Positions 15,431 to 24,291 of a stretch of DNA of 63,373 bases are shown in pieces. A program made the position numbers and the translations under genes. Under the pieces are notes generated by a model. That model searched no databases. It saw only the letters and a list, made by a program, of their open reading frames with translations, and was not told the origin of the DNA. Origin of the DNA: Deltaproteobacteria bacterium (GTDB lineage: Bacteria > Desulfobacterota > GWC2-55-46 > UBA9637); assembly GCA_030690165.1 (NCBI GenBank), contig JAUYHF010000007.1, positions 195,420-258,792 of the forward strand. Direction: 5' to 3'. How positions within the stretch are numbered: position 1 is the stretch's first letter; the number at the start of each line of letters is the position of its first letter.

Positions 15431-17335
15431 ATGTCCAAACTTTTAGATAATATAAACAATCCCGATGACTTGAAAAAGCTTGTAGCTGAAAATCTGCCCG
15501 CGCTCGCCGAAGAAATAAGAGATGAAATTGTTGACACAATATCAAAGACAGGGGGTCATCTGGCAAGCAGCCTCGGCGCCGTGGAATTAGCTGTTTCACT
15601 GCATTATGTCTTTAACACGCCAAAAGATAAAGTCATCTGGGATGTAGGCCATCAGGCGTATGCGCATAAAATATTGACCGGCAGAAGAAAAGTGTTTTAC
15701 ACCATTCGCCAAATGGGCGGCATAAGCGGTTTTCCGAAGGTATCTGAAAGTATATACGATGCCTTTGGCGCAGGGCATTCCTCCACATCCATCTCTGCTG
15801 CTATGGGAATGGTTGTCGCAAGGGATTTAAAGGGCGAGGATTATAAGGTAATAGCCGTTATCGGCGACGGCTCTCTGACAGCAGGGCTTGCATTTGAAGG
15901 GCTGAATCAGGCAGGGCATCTTAAGAAGGATATAATTGTTGTCCTGAATGATAATGAGATGAGCATATCGCGGAATGTCGGCGCCCTTTCATCTTTCTTA
16001 AGCAGAAAGATTACAGGAAGATTGGCAACGCGGTTAAAAAAAGAGGCAGAGGGGTTTTTTATGTCCATCCCGCGGATAGGCGGACGGCTTATGTCGCTGG
16101 CAAAAAGGGCGGAGGATTCCCTTATAGCATTGCTTACACCCGGCATGTTGTTTGAGGGCCTTGGTTTCCATTATATAGGCCCGATAGACGGCCATAACAT
16201 GGATGAGCTTATAAACACATTTCGTGACGTTAAGGAATTAAAAGGGCCAATACTCATCCATACACTAACAAAAAAAGGAAAGGGATATGCGCCGGCAGAG
16301 AAAGAACCTGTTAAATTTCATGGCATCGGGCCTTTTGAAAAAGAGACAGGCAAACAAGTAAAACCGGAAAACAAGATTCCTACCTATACAGAGGTCTTTG
16401 GTCAAACGCTTGCTGAAATGGCCGAGAAAGATAAGAGGATCGTTGCTATAACTGCGGCTATGCCTGAAGGAACAGGCCTTGATGGATTTGCAAAAAGATT
16501 TCCGCAAAGGTTCTTTGATGTTGGCATAGCAGAGCAGCATGCCGTAACATTTGCGGCAGGCCTTGCAAAAGAAGGGTTTATTCCTGTGGTGGTCATATAC
16601 TCCACATTCCTGCAAAGGGCCTACGATGAGATACTCCATGATGCAGCTTTGCAAAATCTCCCTGTAATTCTGGCTATCGACAGGGCAGGGATAGTTGGCG
16701 CTGACGGCCCAACGCATCACGGATTGTTTGACATATCCTATCTGAGGCATATGCCAAATATGATTATCATGGCCCCTAAAGATGAAGATGAGCTTAGGCA
16801 TATGTTAAAGACTGCTGTAGAATGCGGGAGACCGGCGGTAGTCCGCTATCCAAGGGGGGAGGGATATAATGTTGATATCTCCTCGCCATTAAAGGAAATC
16901 CCAATAGGCAAGGCAGAGGTTTTAAAAGATGGGATGGACGCGGCTATCCTTGCAATAGGTTCAATGGTTTATCCGGCGATGGAGGCTGCTGTAAGACTTG
17001 AAAAAAAAGGGATAAAGGCCATGGTTATAAGCAGCCGTTTTGTAAAACCTATTGATGAGGAACTTATAGTTGCGCTCGCCGGAAAAGCCGGCAAAATTAT
17101 AACCATAGAAGAGAATGCGCTTCAGGGCGGCTTTGGCAGCGCTGTGCTTGAACTTCTTGAGAAAATGGATATAACGGATTGCAGGATAAAAAGGATAGGG
17201 GTTCCTGATAAATTTGTAGAGCATGGTTCACAAAAAGAATTGAGAAGCCTTCTTGGGCTTGATGCAGACGGAATTGAAAAAACAGTTAAGGATATGATGA
17301 GGGATAATGTCAGCGAAAGGAAAAGGGCGTATTGA
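15431..17335 (+). CDS. dxs: 1-deoxy-D-xylulose-5-phosphate synthase
   Basis: Dxs joins pyruvate and glyceraldehyde 3-phosphate with thiamine diphosphate, the first step of the MEP isoprenoid pathway. The 634-residue length is typical. Visible are the [18 protein letters not shown] region, the ThDP and metal motif [19 protein letters not shown]...NDNEMSIS, the transketolase-like [17 protein letters not shown] and [10 protein letters not shown]. The start is ATG 15431. It ends inside tlyA (29-bp overlap). With ispA before it and ispH later in the window, three steps of isoprenoid synthesis are present. Confidence 0.97.
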   Translation: MSKLLDNINNPDDLKKLVAENLPALAEEIRDEIVDTISKTGGHLASSLGAVELAVSLHYVFNTPKDKVIWDVGHQAYAHKILTGRRKVFYTIRQMGGISGFPKVSESIYDAFGAGHSSTSISAAMGMVVARDLKGEDYKVIAVIGDGSLTAGLAFEGLNQAGHLKKDIIVVLNDNEMSISRNVGALSSFLSRKITGRLATRLKKEAEGFFMSIPRIGGRLMSLAKRAEDSLIALLTPGMLFEGLGFHYIGPIDGHNMDELINTFRDVKELKGPILIHTLTKKGKGYAPAEKEPVKFHGIGPFEKETGKQVKPENKIPTYTEVFGQTLAEMAEKDKRIVAITAAMPEGTGLDGFAKRFPQRFFDVGIAEQHAVTFAAGLAKEGFIPVVVIYSTFLQRAYDEILHDAALQNLPVILAIDRAGIVGADGPTHHGLFDISYLRHMPNMIIMAPKDEDELRHMLKTAVECGRPAVVRYPRGEGYNVDISSPLKEIPIGKAEVLKDGMDAAILAIGSMVYPAMEAAVRLEKKGIKAMVISSRFVKPIDEELIVALAGKAGKIITIEENALQGGFGSAVLELLEKMDITDCRIKRIGVPDKFVEHGSQKELRSLLGLDADGIEKTVKDMMRDNVSERKRAY

Positions 17336-18044
17336 CAGGCTTCTTGTGGAGCGAGGACTGGCGGAAAGCCTTGAAAAGGCATTGGCCATTATTATGGCAG
17401 GGAGGGCGCTGGCAGAAGGGCGTGTAATTGACAAGCCAGGCGCAGAGATTAAAACTGATGTTGAAATTACAATCCTTGAACAGAGTCCGTATGTCAGCAG
17501 GGGCGGGATAAAACTTGAAGGCGCTCTATCTTATTTTAATATAGATTGCGCCGGCAAGACAGTCATGGATATTGGTGCGTCAACCGGCGGCTTTACAGAC
17601 TGCTTGTTGAAAAGAGGCGCTAAAAAGGTTTTTACGGTAGATGTCGGGAAGGGACTTTTGGACTGGTCTTTAAGAAATGACAAAAGGGTTATAGTTTTGG
17701 AAGGCAGGAATATCAGGTATCTTGAATTTAAAGATATAGGCGAGTATAGTGATATTGTTACTATAGATGTTTCGTTCATATCATTAGAAAAGGTTATTCC
17801 AAAGGTAAGGGAATTTTTAAAACCCAAAGGACTTGTTCTTGGATTGATAAAACCGCAGTTTGAGGCTGAAAAAGAAGAGGTTGGGGAAAAGGGTATTATC
17901 AAAGACCCTGAAATACACAAAAAGGTCATTGACAAAATAAAGGCATTTTCAAAAGACCTTGGTTTTATTGTAAAAGGCATTTCAGAATCAGCAATAAAAG
18001 GGGCAAAGGGCAATAAGGAATTCTGGATATATATGGAGGCTTAA
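17307..18044 (+). CDS. tlyA: TlyA-family rRNA 2'-O-methyltransferase
   Basis: The 245-residue protein has an N-terminal S4 RNA-binding domain ([19 protein letters not shown]) and an FtsJ-like methyltransferase with the SAM loop [16 protein letters not shown], then [12 protein letters not shown] and [14 protein letters not shown]. Studied members methylate 16S and 23S rRNA at cytidines. The name hemolysin is historical. It overlaps dxs, and pilB follows immediately with no gap, so all belong to one transcript. Confidence 0.93.
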   Translation: MSAKGKGRIDRLLVERGLAESLEKALAIIMAGRALAEGRVIDKPGAEIKTDVEITILEQSPYVSRGGIKLEGALSYFNIDCAGKTVMDIGASTGGFTDCLLKRGAKKVFTVDVGKGLLDWSLRNDKRVIVLEGRNIRYLEFKDIGEYSDIVTIDVSFISLEKVIPKVREFLKPKGLVLGLIKPQFEAEKEEVGEKGIIKDPEIHKKVIDKIKAFSKDLGFIVKGISESAIKGAKGNKEFWIYMEA

Positions 18045-19970
18045 ATGGCGGTAAAAAAACTTGGGGAACTTCTTGTAGAGGCAGGGCTTATTACAAAAGA
18101 GCAATTAGACGCCGCCCTTGCCGAAGAAAAACAAAAAGGCAAAAGATTAGGGGCGCTGCTCGTTGAAAAGGGTTTCACAACAGAACTGGATATTGCCCAA
18201 ACCCTCGCATACCAGCTGAATATTCCATATATTGACCTGCATACCGCTGTTGTAGAGCCAGAGGCAACTAAGCTTGTGCCTGAAAAGCTTGCAAGGAAAC
18301 ACGTTATTATCCCGCTCTACACCGAAAAAAGGAATATATTAAGGGTTGCAATGTCAGATCCGCTGAATATGGAGGCGCTTGATGATATAAGATTTTCCAC
18401 AAACTACCAATGCTCGCCCATGGTTGCAACAACTACGGATATACTTACGGCTATAAATACGCACTATCACCTCTCTCTTCCTATAGAGGATATTGTAGGG
18501 GATATGGTTAAGGAAAAGTTTTTAGAGATAGTCCATGACAAAGAGCATGTCAAAGATACAGAAGAGCTGCTGAAGAAAAGCGAGGCTCCGCCTATTATAA
18601 AGATGGTGGACTCTATAATAATCCACGGCATAGAAAGCAGGGCGAGTGATATACACATAGAGCCGCAGGAGCGCATGGTCAAACTAAGGGAAAGGATTGA
18701 CGGGCTCATGAGGGATGTCATGCATCTCCCTAAATGGGTTCAGGGCGCTGTAACATCAAGGATAAAGATAATGGCAAAGCTGGATATTGCGGAAAGAAGG
18801 GTACCGCAGGATGGCAGGATACCGGTGAGGATAACAGGGCGTGAGCTTGACCTCAGGATATCAACCCTTCCCACGCAGTATGGTGAAAAGATAGTGATGC
18901 GCATCCTTGACACAAAGTCCACAACGCTTACGATGGGTGAAATAGGGCTTTCCACATCTACGAATGACAGGGTAAAGGCAATTATAGAGAGGCCTCAGGG
19001 CATAGTGCTTGTTACAGGGCCGACCGGAAGCGGCAAGACATCAAGCCTTTATGCAATGATCAGCCACATAAAAACCCCGGAGGTTAATGTGATTACCCTG
19101 GAAGATCCTATTGAATATAAGCTTGAAGGGGTAAACCAGGTGGCGATAAATGAAAAGACAGGGCTCACATTTGCATACTGCCTGAGGTCTGTTTTGAGGC
19201 AGGACCCTGATGTGATATTTGTGGGAGAGATGCGCGATCTGGAAACAGCCGAGATAGCGCACCAGGCGTCCATTACAGGCCACCTCGTATTCTCCACCCT
19301 TCATACCACAGACGCAATTTCAACAATAACAAGATTAAAAGATATGAAAATCCAGCCATACCTTATGGCGTCTTCTTTAAACGGTATTGTTGCTCAAAGG
19401 CTTATAAGAAAACTATGCGAGTCTTGCAAGGAGCTTTATAATCCCACAGACGAAGAACTGCTTAAGGTGGGCATAAAGGCAAAAAAAGGCGACAGGCCTA
19501 ATCTTCACAGGGGCAAGGGATGCAAGGAATGCGGAGGAACCGGCTATCACGGCAGAACAGGCGTGTTTGAGGTGTTGGTAGTTAACAGCCAGATAAAGGA
19601 TATGATAGTTTCTGATGAACCGGAAGATGCTATAAGAAAGGTGGCAATAGCCAGCGGCATGATTCCTATGTATAAGGATGGGATAGCGAAAGTAAGGCAG
19701 GGGATTACCACACTGGATGAGCTCCAACGGGTTGTCTTTGCCAAAGAAAAGGAGATAATAAATATAATCTGCCCAAACTGTTCCGAGGTTATCAGGACAG
19801 AATTTGCAACCTGCCCGTACTGCGGCTATGCAGTTGTTCTTAACTGCCCATCTTGCGGCAGGGAGCGGGAGCTGGAATGGAGTCACTGCCCATATTGCAG
19901 TATGGAATTTAGCAAATCTGTTCCTTTTAATGAAAAAGACCTTCCGCCCAAGGGAAAATCCCGCAGTTGA
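18045..19970 (+). CDS. pilB: Type IV pilus/type II secretion assembly ATPase with C-terminal double zinc ribbon
   Basis: This GspE/PilB-family ATPase powers pilus extension or secretion at the inner membrane. Residues 1-150 form an MshEN domain (LGELLVEAGLITKEQLDAAL). The RecA-like core has Walker A GPTGSGKTSSLYAM near 325, the Asp box LEDPIEYKLEGVNQV, Walker B DPDVIFVGEMRD near 386, and the tetracysteine CESCKELY/CKECGGTGYHGR. Unusually, after the normal end (about residue 570) there is a tail with four CPxC knuckles (CPNC, CPYC, CPSC, CPYC), a double zinc ribbon. No other pilus gene is adjacent, so assignment to PilB rather than GspE is by overall similarity only. Confidence 0.88.
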   Translation: MAVKKLGELLVEAGLITKEQLDAALAEEKQKGKRLGALLVEKGFTTELDIAQTLAYQLNIPYIDLHTAVVEPEATKLVPEKLARKHVIIPLYTEKRNILRVAMSDPLNMEALDDIRFSTNYQCSPMVATTTDILTAINTHYHLSLPIEDIVGDMVKEKFLEIVHDKEHVKDTEELLKKSEAPPIIKMVDSIIIHGIESRASDIHIEPQERMVKLRERIDGLMRDVMHLPKWVQGAVTSRIKIMAKLDIAERRVPQDGRIPVRITGRELDLRISTLPTQYGEKIVMRILDTKSTTLTMGEIGLSTSTNDRVKAIIERPQGIVLVTGPTGSGKTSSLYAMISHIKTPEVNVITLEDPIEYKLEGVNQVAINEKTGLTFAYCLRSVLRQDPDVIFVGEMRDLETAEIAHQASITGHLVFSTLHTTDAISTITRLKDMKIQPYLMASSLNGIVAQRLIRKLCESCKELYNPTDEELLKVGIKAKKGDRPNLHRGKGCKECGGTGYHGRTGVFEVLVVNSQIKDMIVSDEPEDAIRKVAIASGMIPMYKDGIAKVRQGITTLDELQRVVFAKEKEIINIICPNCSEVIRTEFATCPYCGYAVVLNCPSCGRERELEWSHCPYCSMEFSKSVPFNEKDLPPKGKSRS

Positions 19971-20085
19971 CAAAATTAAGTTGTTGCCTGAATAAGTTAA
20001 GATACATATGCGACATTAAGGAATAATGGATCATTATGCGAAGGCATACCCGATAGAATCAATCGGGGACGGAGGTTTTATCTCT

Positions 20086-21090
20086 ATGAACAGAAAGGCT
20101 GTTGCCCTGCTTTCCGGCGGGTTGGACTCAACTCTGGCAGTAAAGGTGATGCTGGAACAGGGGATTGAAATTTGTGCCCTTAATTTTACATCCACATTCT
20201 GCACATGCAGCTGCAGGGGAAGCGTTTGCAGCAATGAGGCAGCAAGGGTTGCTAACGAATTTGACGTTCCCATAAAAGTCCTTCAAAAGGGATTAGATTA
20301 CATAGAGATTGTAAGAAATCCAAAGTATGGCTACGGACAGGGTATAAACCCTTGCGTGGACTGCCGCATATATATGCACAGGCTTGCAAAGAAATATATG
20401 GAAGAGATTGGCGCGTCATTTATAGTAACCGGCGAGGTGCTGGGTCAGAGGCCAATGAGTCAGAGAAGGGATGCGTTTGAGACAATAGAAAGAGAGAGCG
20501 GTCTTGAGGGGCTTATTCTAAGGCCCCTTTGCGCAAAGCACCTTGAACCTACCATTCCGGAGAAGGTCGGCATAGTAAACCGGGAAAAACTTCTGGATAT
20601 GGGCGGCCGTTCACGGAGGCCGCAGATAGCCCTTGCAGAGGAATTGGATATTCAGAATTACCCTTGCCCATCAGGCGGCTGTCTCCTGACAGACAAGATA
20701 TTTTCAAAGAGGGTAAAGGATTTGCTGGATAATAAGGAAGAAGTCACGATGAAGGATGTGCTTCTTCTTAAAGCAGGCAGGCATTTCAGGCTGAATAAGG
20801 ATGTTAAGATTGTTATCGGCAGGGATGAGGCTGATAATAAAAAGATCAAAAACCTCATTCAGGCAGACGATATCATGATAGAGCCGCTGGATTTTGCCGG
20901 ACCAACAGGACTTATATGCGGCTTATCTAAAAATGGAACGCACTTTATCGCAGGCAGGATGATTTTAAGATACGCCGGAACAAAGGCCGAGGGGAAGAGA
21001 ACGTTAAAACTTTCTAAAAATAGCGAGACAACTACATTTGAGGTTGATGCGCCAGTTGAGGAAGAAGTGTTAAAAGGGATGATGATATGA
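20086..21090 (+). CDS. PP-loop ATPase, ThiI/MnmA-like tRNA thiolation family
   Basis: The start at 20086 (MNRKAVALLSGGLDSTLAVK) is preferred to an upstream in-frame ATG at 20026 because GGAGG lies upstream and the PP-loop strand begins at once. SGGLDS is the pyrophosphatase loop. Further cysteines CTCSCRGSVC and NPCVDCR and the sequence ITGEVLGQRPMSQ are shared with sulfur-inserting tRNA modification enzymes. The C-terminal 100 residues (LKAGRHFRLNKDVKIVIGRDEADN) look like the NFACT-R/DUF814-type RNA-binding module. It most likely adds sulfur to a tRNA base; which base is unknown. larE overlaps its stop codon. Confidence 0.75.
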   Translation: MNRKAVALLSGGLDSTLAVKVMLEQGIEICALNFTSTFCTCSCRGSVCSNEAARVANEFDVPIKVLQKGLDYIEIVRNPKYGYGQGINPCVDCRIYMHRLAKKYMEEIGASFIVTGEVLGQRPMSQRRDAFETIERESGLEGLILRPLCAKHLEPTIPEKVGIVNREKLLDMGGRSRRPQIALAEELDIQNYPCPSGGCLLTDKIFSKRVKDLLDNKEEVTMKDVLLLKAGRHFRLNKDVKIVIGRDEADNKKIKNLIQADDIMIEPLDFAGPTGLICGLSKNGTHFIAGRMILRYAGTKAEGKRTLKLSKNSETTTFEVDAPVEEEVLKGMMI

Positions 21091-21968
21091 AATTACAGAA
21101 GTCAGGAGTCAGGGGTCAGGGGTCAGAAAAACAGACGCAAGACTTATCACTGATTACTCAAAAAAAATTTGAGCATCTGAAAACTATCCTCCGTGATATG
21201 GGCTCTGTGCTTGTGGCCTTTTCAGGCGGAGTAGATTCAACCTTTCTTTTAAAAAGTGCCTTTGATGCCTTGGGCGGCAAGGCTGCGGCGCTTACAGCCC
21301 TATCTCCAACATACCCTGAAAGGGAATTTCAGTATGCAAAGGGCCTTGCCCGGCAGATTGGCGCAAGGCATATAATAGTAGAATCTAATGAACTCCTTAT
21401 ACCAAACTTTGCTGATAATACGGATAAGAGATGTTACTATTGCAAGAGCGAGCTTTTTGAGATATGCAATGAAAAGGCAAAAGAGCTTGGGCTTGCATCC
21501 GTAGCAGACGGAAGCAATATTGATGATTTGGGAGATTATAGGCCAGGGAGAGAGGCTGCAAAAAAACTTGGCGTGAGAAGTCCTCTTGTGGAGGCAGGTC
21601 TGTCAAAGCCTGAAATAAGACAATTAAGCCGTATTATTGGCCTTGAGACATGGCAAAAGCCGTCCTTCGCCTGCCTCTCATCCAGATTTCCCTATGGAAC
21701 AAAGATAACAGAAGAAAGACTTGATAAGATTGAGAGATGCGAAGAGATGCTTCGCAATTTAGGTTTTTCTCAATTCCGGGTGAGATACCATAATGAAATT
21801 GCCAGAATTGAGGCGCCGCCTGCTGAGATAAACAGATTCTTGGATGAAGGCGTCAGGGATGTAATTGTTAAGGGTTTTAAAGAGCAGGGATTTACTTATA
21901 TAACGCTTGACCTTCAGGGTTACAGGACAGGGAGCATGAATGAAGGGATGTTAAAAAAGATGGGATGA
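21087..21968 (+). CDS. larE: LarE-family ATP-dependent sulfur transferase, three-cysteine type
   Basis: LarE makes the thiocarboxylates of the nickel-pincer cofactor precursor. The PP-loop is FSGGVDSTFL (about residue 45), followed by ADGSNIDDLGDYRPGR and FACLSSRFPYGTKIT. Two cysteines in DKRCYYCKSE plus the one in FACLSS give the three-cysteine pattern reported for [4Fe-4S]-dependent LarE enzymes, rather than the single sacrificial cysteine type. The first 20 residues (KSGVRGQGSEKQ) are encoded by a GTCAGG-word repeat and are not conserved, so the true start may lie further in. larA, larB and larC are not in the window. Confidence 0.88.
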   Translation: MKLQKSGVRGQGSEKQTQDLSLITQKKFEHLKTILRDMGSVLVAFSGGVDSTFLLKSAFDALGGKAAALTALSPTYPEREFQYAKGLARQIGARHIIVESNELLIPNFADNTDKRCYYCKSELFEICNEKAKELGLASVADGSNIDDLGDYRPGREAAKKLGVRSPLVEAGLSKPEIRQLSRIIGLETWQKPSFACLSSRFPYGTKITEERLDKIERCEEMLRNLGFSQFRVRYHNEIARIEAPPAEINRFLDEGVRDVIVKGFKEQGFTYITLDLQGYRTGSMNEGMLKKMG

Positions 21969-22022
21969 TGACACCTATCGCGGGTTCAAATTCGCTTCCA
22001 TGAAATGTATTTAAAACAGCAA

Positions 22023-22051
22023 TTGTTCTTATTTATGCTTTCTGTTATAGT
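22023..22051 (+). promoter_or_regulatory. Putative promoter of the TumA/TumE-like pair
   Basis: TTGTTC (22023-22028), 17 bp, TATAGT (22046-22051), placed just before the SD of the first gene. Confidence 0.5.
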
Positions 22052-22083
22052 GTAAACAAAAAATGTTCTTGGAGGTGCAGGCC

Positions 22084-22359
22084 ATGACTGTAGTGGATAT
22101 AGTAGCAAAAGAATTTCATGTAAGCCCCAAGGAGATACTCAAAGATAGTTTAAAAACCTATCTCCATCAAAGGTTGTCAAAGGTGGAGGCGAATATATTC
22201 ATCATTGCAAAGAAATACGGCGTTAAGGATGTTTTTGAGCTGGATTCAAAGGTAAAAAAGGGGATAGTAAATGAAAAGGACGCCTACGATGACTATTTCG
22301 CCCTTGATAACCTTGAGTCTGAAAAGGAGAAGATTAAGAAACTCATGGAGAAGGTCTGA
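22084..22359 (+). CDS. TumA-like antitoxin
   Basis: The start at 22084 (MTVVDIVAKEF) is set by GGAGGT eight bases upstream, not the ATG at 22063, which overlaps the SD. The 91-residue, highly charged helical protein has VSPKEILKDSLKTYLHQRL and VEANIFIIAKKYGVKDVFELD, followed by a DYFALDNLESEKEKI tail. This is the usual look of the small protein encoded directly before TumE-type toxins. It probably binds and silences the next gene product. Family assignment is from memory of the pattern and the pairing. Confidence 0.58.
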   Translation: MTVVDIVAKEFHVSPKEILKDSLKTYLHQRLSKVEANIFIIAKKYGVKDVFELDSKVKKGIVNEKDAYDDYFALDNLESEKEKIKKLMEKV

Positions 22360-22763
22360 TGGCTTCTATTGACGATCTCCGAAGAATTGCCGAAGTAGAA
22401 TTTGCAGACATAGTAAATGATGCCGCAGTCATTGACCATAAGGCGAGAATATTCCTATCTCACGGCGGTTTTGTTGATGTAAACCTTTCCCAAAGACTCC
22501 CCGATAAATTCGGCTTCCACTGGGAAGTGACGGACGCAGCCGGGACCATCTTCCGGTATGACAACTTTCCCGATAAAAACTGGCGGACAGTTTCCACATA
22601 TCCCTGCCACTTTCATAACGGTTCTCAGGAAAATGTTGAGGCATCTCCTTTCCCCCCGACTGTTATTGAGGGTTTTCGCTCATTTATGGAATTTGTGCGG
22701 AGCAAGATAAAGAAACATGCGCGGGTTGTCTCTAAGAAAACCGGCGCGCATAAGCCTTCTTGA
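22359..22763 (+). CDS. TumE-like toxin (DUF6516-type)
   Basis: The start overlaps the antitoxin stop by one base (TGATG), so translation is coupled. Residues 25-115 show the TumE pattern: a buried strand pair, FGFHWEVTDAAGTIFRYDNFPDK, STYPCHFHNGSQENVEASPFPPT, then a helix FRSFMEFVRSK. The biochemical activity of this family is not settled. The last 20 residues are basic and may not be part of the fold. Confidence 0.58.
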   Translation: MASIDDLRRIAEVEFADIVNDAAVIDHKARIFLSHGGFVDVNLSQRLPDKFGFHWEVTDAAGTIFRYDNFPDKNWRTVSTYPCHFHNGSQENVEASPFPPTVIEGFRSFMEFVRSKIKKHARVVSKKTGAHKPS

Positions 22764-22812
22764 TTTTTTTAAAAACGTTGCAAGAAAAATGCCTCTTGGA
22801 GAGTCTTGTATG

Positions 22813-22838
22813 GTAGGGGTAGACCTATGTGTCTGCCC
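22813..22838. repeat. REP-like hairpin starting GTAGGGG
   Basis: GTAGGGGTAGACC, a short loop, then TGTCTGCCC. It is nearly the same as the hairpin just upstream of the RAYT gene (25639-25663), in opposite orientation. Confidence 0.75.
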
Positions 22839-22924
22839 GATTGTAGGAGCAGGTTGCAAATCTGTTCTCACAAGAGGTAGCGCGAAAAAGAGAAAAAATA
22901 AATATTGGGGATTATATCTTATTT

Positions 22925-24226
22925 ATGCCAAAATTTAACAACAAAGAAGAATATCTGAAATGGAAGCAAGAGAAATCAAGGCAAGGGGATAATAACGAGC
23001 CTGTTGAAACAGATAATAAGCGCTATCCTAAAAAAGTATTTTATATTTTTATTCTGTTCCTCTTGTTGGTAATTTTATACTCCCTCGGAAACAAAATAGG
23101 TAATGTATTAAAGCAAAATCCAAAAGATGTTCCTAATCAAGAATTGCATCCAGCGCAAGAATTAACACGCTATCAAACGAAACAAGAGCCTTCTGCCTCA
23201 ACCTTAATTAACCAGACAAAACCAGAGACTCCTCCAGCCAAGCTGACTTTTCCTGAAATAGTTAAACAGGCAAAGAAAGCTGTTGTTACTATTAAAACAT
23301 CAAAAGGTCTTGGCTCTGGGTTTCTCATATCACCTTCTGGAAAAATTGTCACAAACACGCATGTGGTTGGTAAAGATCAAACGGTAGAAGTTGTGTTTAT
23401 ATCAGGAATTTCGGAACGGGCAAGTGTTGTCATGAAAGGGACAATACCCTTGGATATTGCTATTCTTGAGATATATGGCCACAGGTCTGACTATGACTAC
23501 TTACAATTAGGCGATTCAAGTGACTGTGCCGAAGGTACAGATGTGATTGCTATTGGTTCTCCCATAGGATTGGCTGGGACTGCAACAAAAGGCATAATCA
23601 GTAATTGTAATCGTGTTAGCTCAGATGTAAATTATATACAAACAGATGCTTCTATTAATTCAGGAAATAGCGGAGGCCCTTTAATAGATAGCGCTACTGG
23701 TAAAGTTATTGGAGTGAATACCATAAAAATGAGCGGCTTGGGATTGGAAGGCTTGGGATTTGCTATCGAAATAAATATGGTCAAAGACTTTATGTCATGG
23801 AAACTAACTTCTCTTGAAGAAAAGTTTAGAAGAGAAAGGGAAGAGGAAATTAAAAAATTAGCAAGTGATTTCGAACTAATTATTATAATAGAATTTAATA
23901 AGTATATACAAGCGAAGATGCGCGCAGAGTTTGATAGAATTAAACAACTTGGCATAAAGCTTGGTAAAAATAGTAGAGAAATAATTGAGGCATTTAATAG
24001 TCAAGCTGTTGAACATGGGTGGAATAATTCGGAACGCTTGCAGAAGTATTCATTGAACTCGTTAGTGATAGAATCAAGAAAGTATGGATGGGATCGTTTG
24101 AGGCCACCTTCTGAGTTTGATTCATGGGAAAAGTGGTTTGAAGCAATGGCAGAAGGGGTAATTGACAGGGAGATACCTGTTGAGAAAGTTGTGGAGATTA
24201 TTAAACGCCATTTTTCTTATGCATAA
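22925..24226 (+). CDS. Membrane-anchored trypsin-like serine protease
   Basis: The 433-residue protein has one membrane helix at about 37-56 (KKVFYIFILFLLLVILYSLG). A HtrA-like protease domain at about 115-290 carries the triad His in TNTHVVG, Asp in PLDIAIL and Ser in SGNSGGPL. No PDZ domain follows. Instead there is a charged, helical C-terminal region (about 295-433), with EEKFRREREEEIKKL coiled coil. The topology suggests a periplasmic protease on a tether. It sits between a toxin-antitoxin pair and a HEPN-like gene, a context seen for stress or defence genes, but no specific substrate can be named. Confidence 0.85.
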   Translation: MPKFNNKEEYLKWKQEKSRQGDNNEPVETDNKRYPKKVFYIFILFLLLVILYSLGNKIGNVLKQNPKDVPNQELHPAQELTRYQTKQEPSASTLINQTKPETPPAKLTFPEIVKQAKKAVVTIKTSKGLGSGFLISPSGKIVTNTHVVGKDQTVEVVFISGISERASVVMKGTIPLDIAILEIYGHRSDYDYLQLGDSSDCAEGTDVIAIGSPIGLAGTATKGIISNCNRVSSDVNYIQTDASINSGNSGGPLIDSATGKVIGVNTIKMSGLGLEGLGFAIEINMVKDFMSWKLTSLEEKFRREREEEIKKLASDFELIIIIEFNKYIQAKMRAEFDRIKQLGIKLGKNSREIIEAFNSQAVEHGWNNSERLQKYSLNSLVIESRKYGWDRLRPPSEFDSWEKWFEAMAEGVIDREIPVEKVVEIIKRHFSYA

Positions 24227-24291
24227 CATATAGAAACCATCAAAACCTGACCTAAATCTGATGCATAACTGCCCATTTTGTATTTAATTGG

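Noticed and set aside
22717-22938. A 73-codon frame downstream of the TumE-like gene
   Set aside because: It is mainly the translated REP-like hairpin (MVGVDLCVCPIVGAG) and has no SD or homologous pattern.
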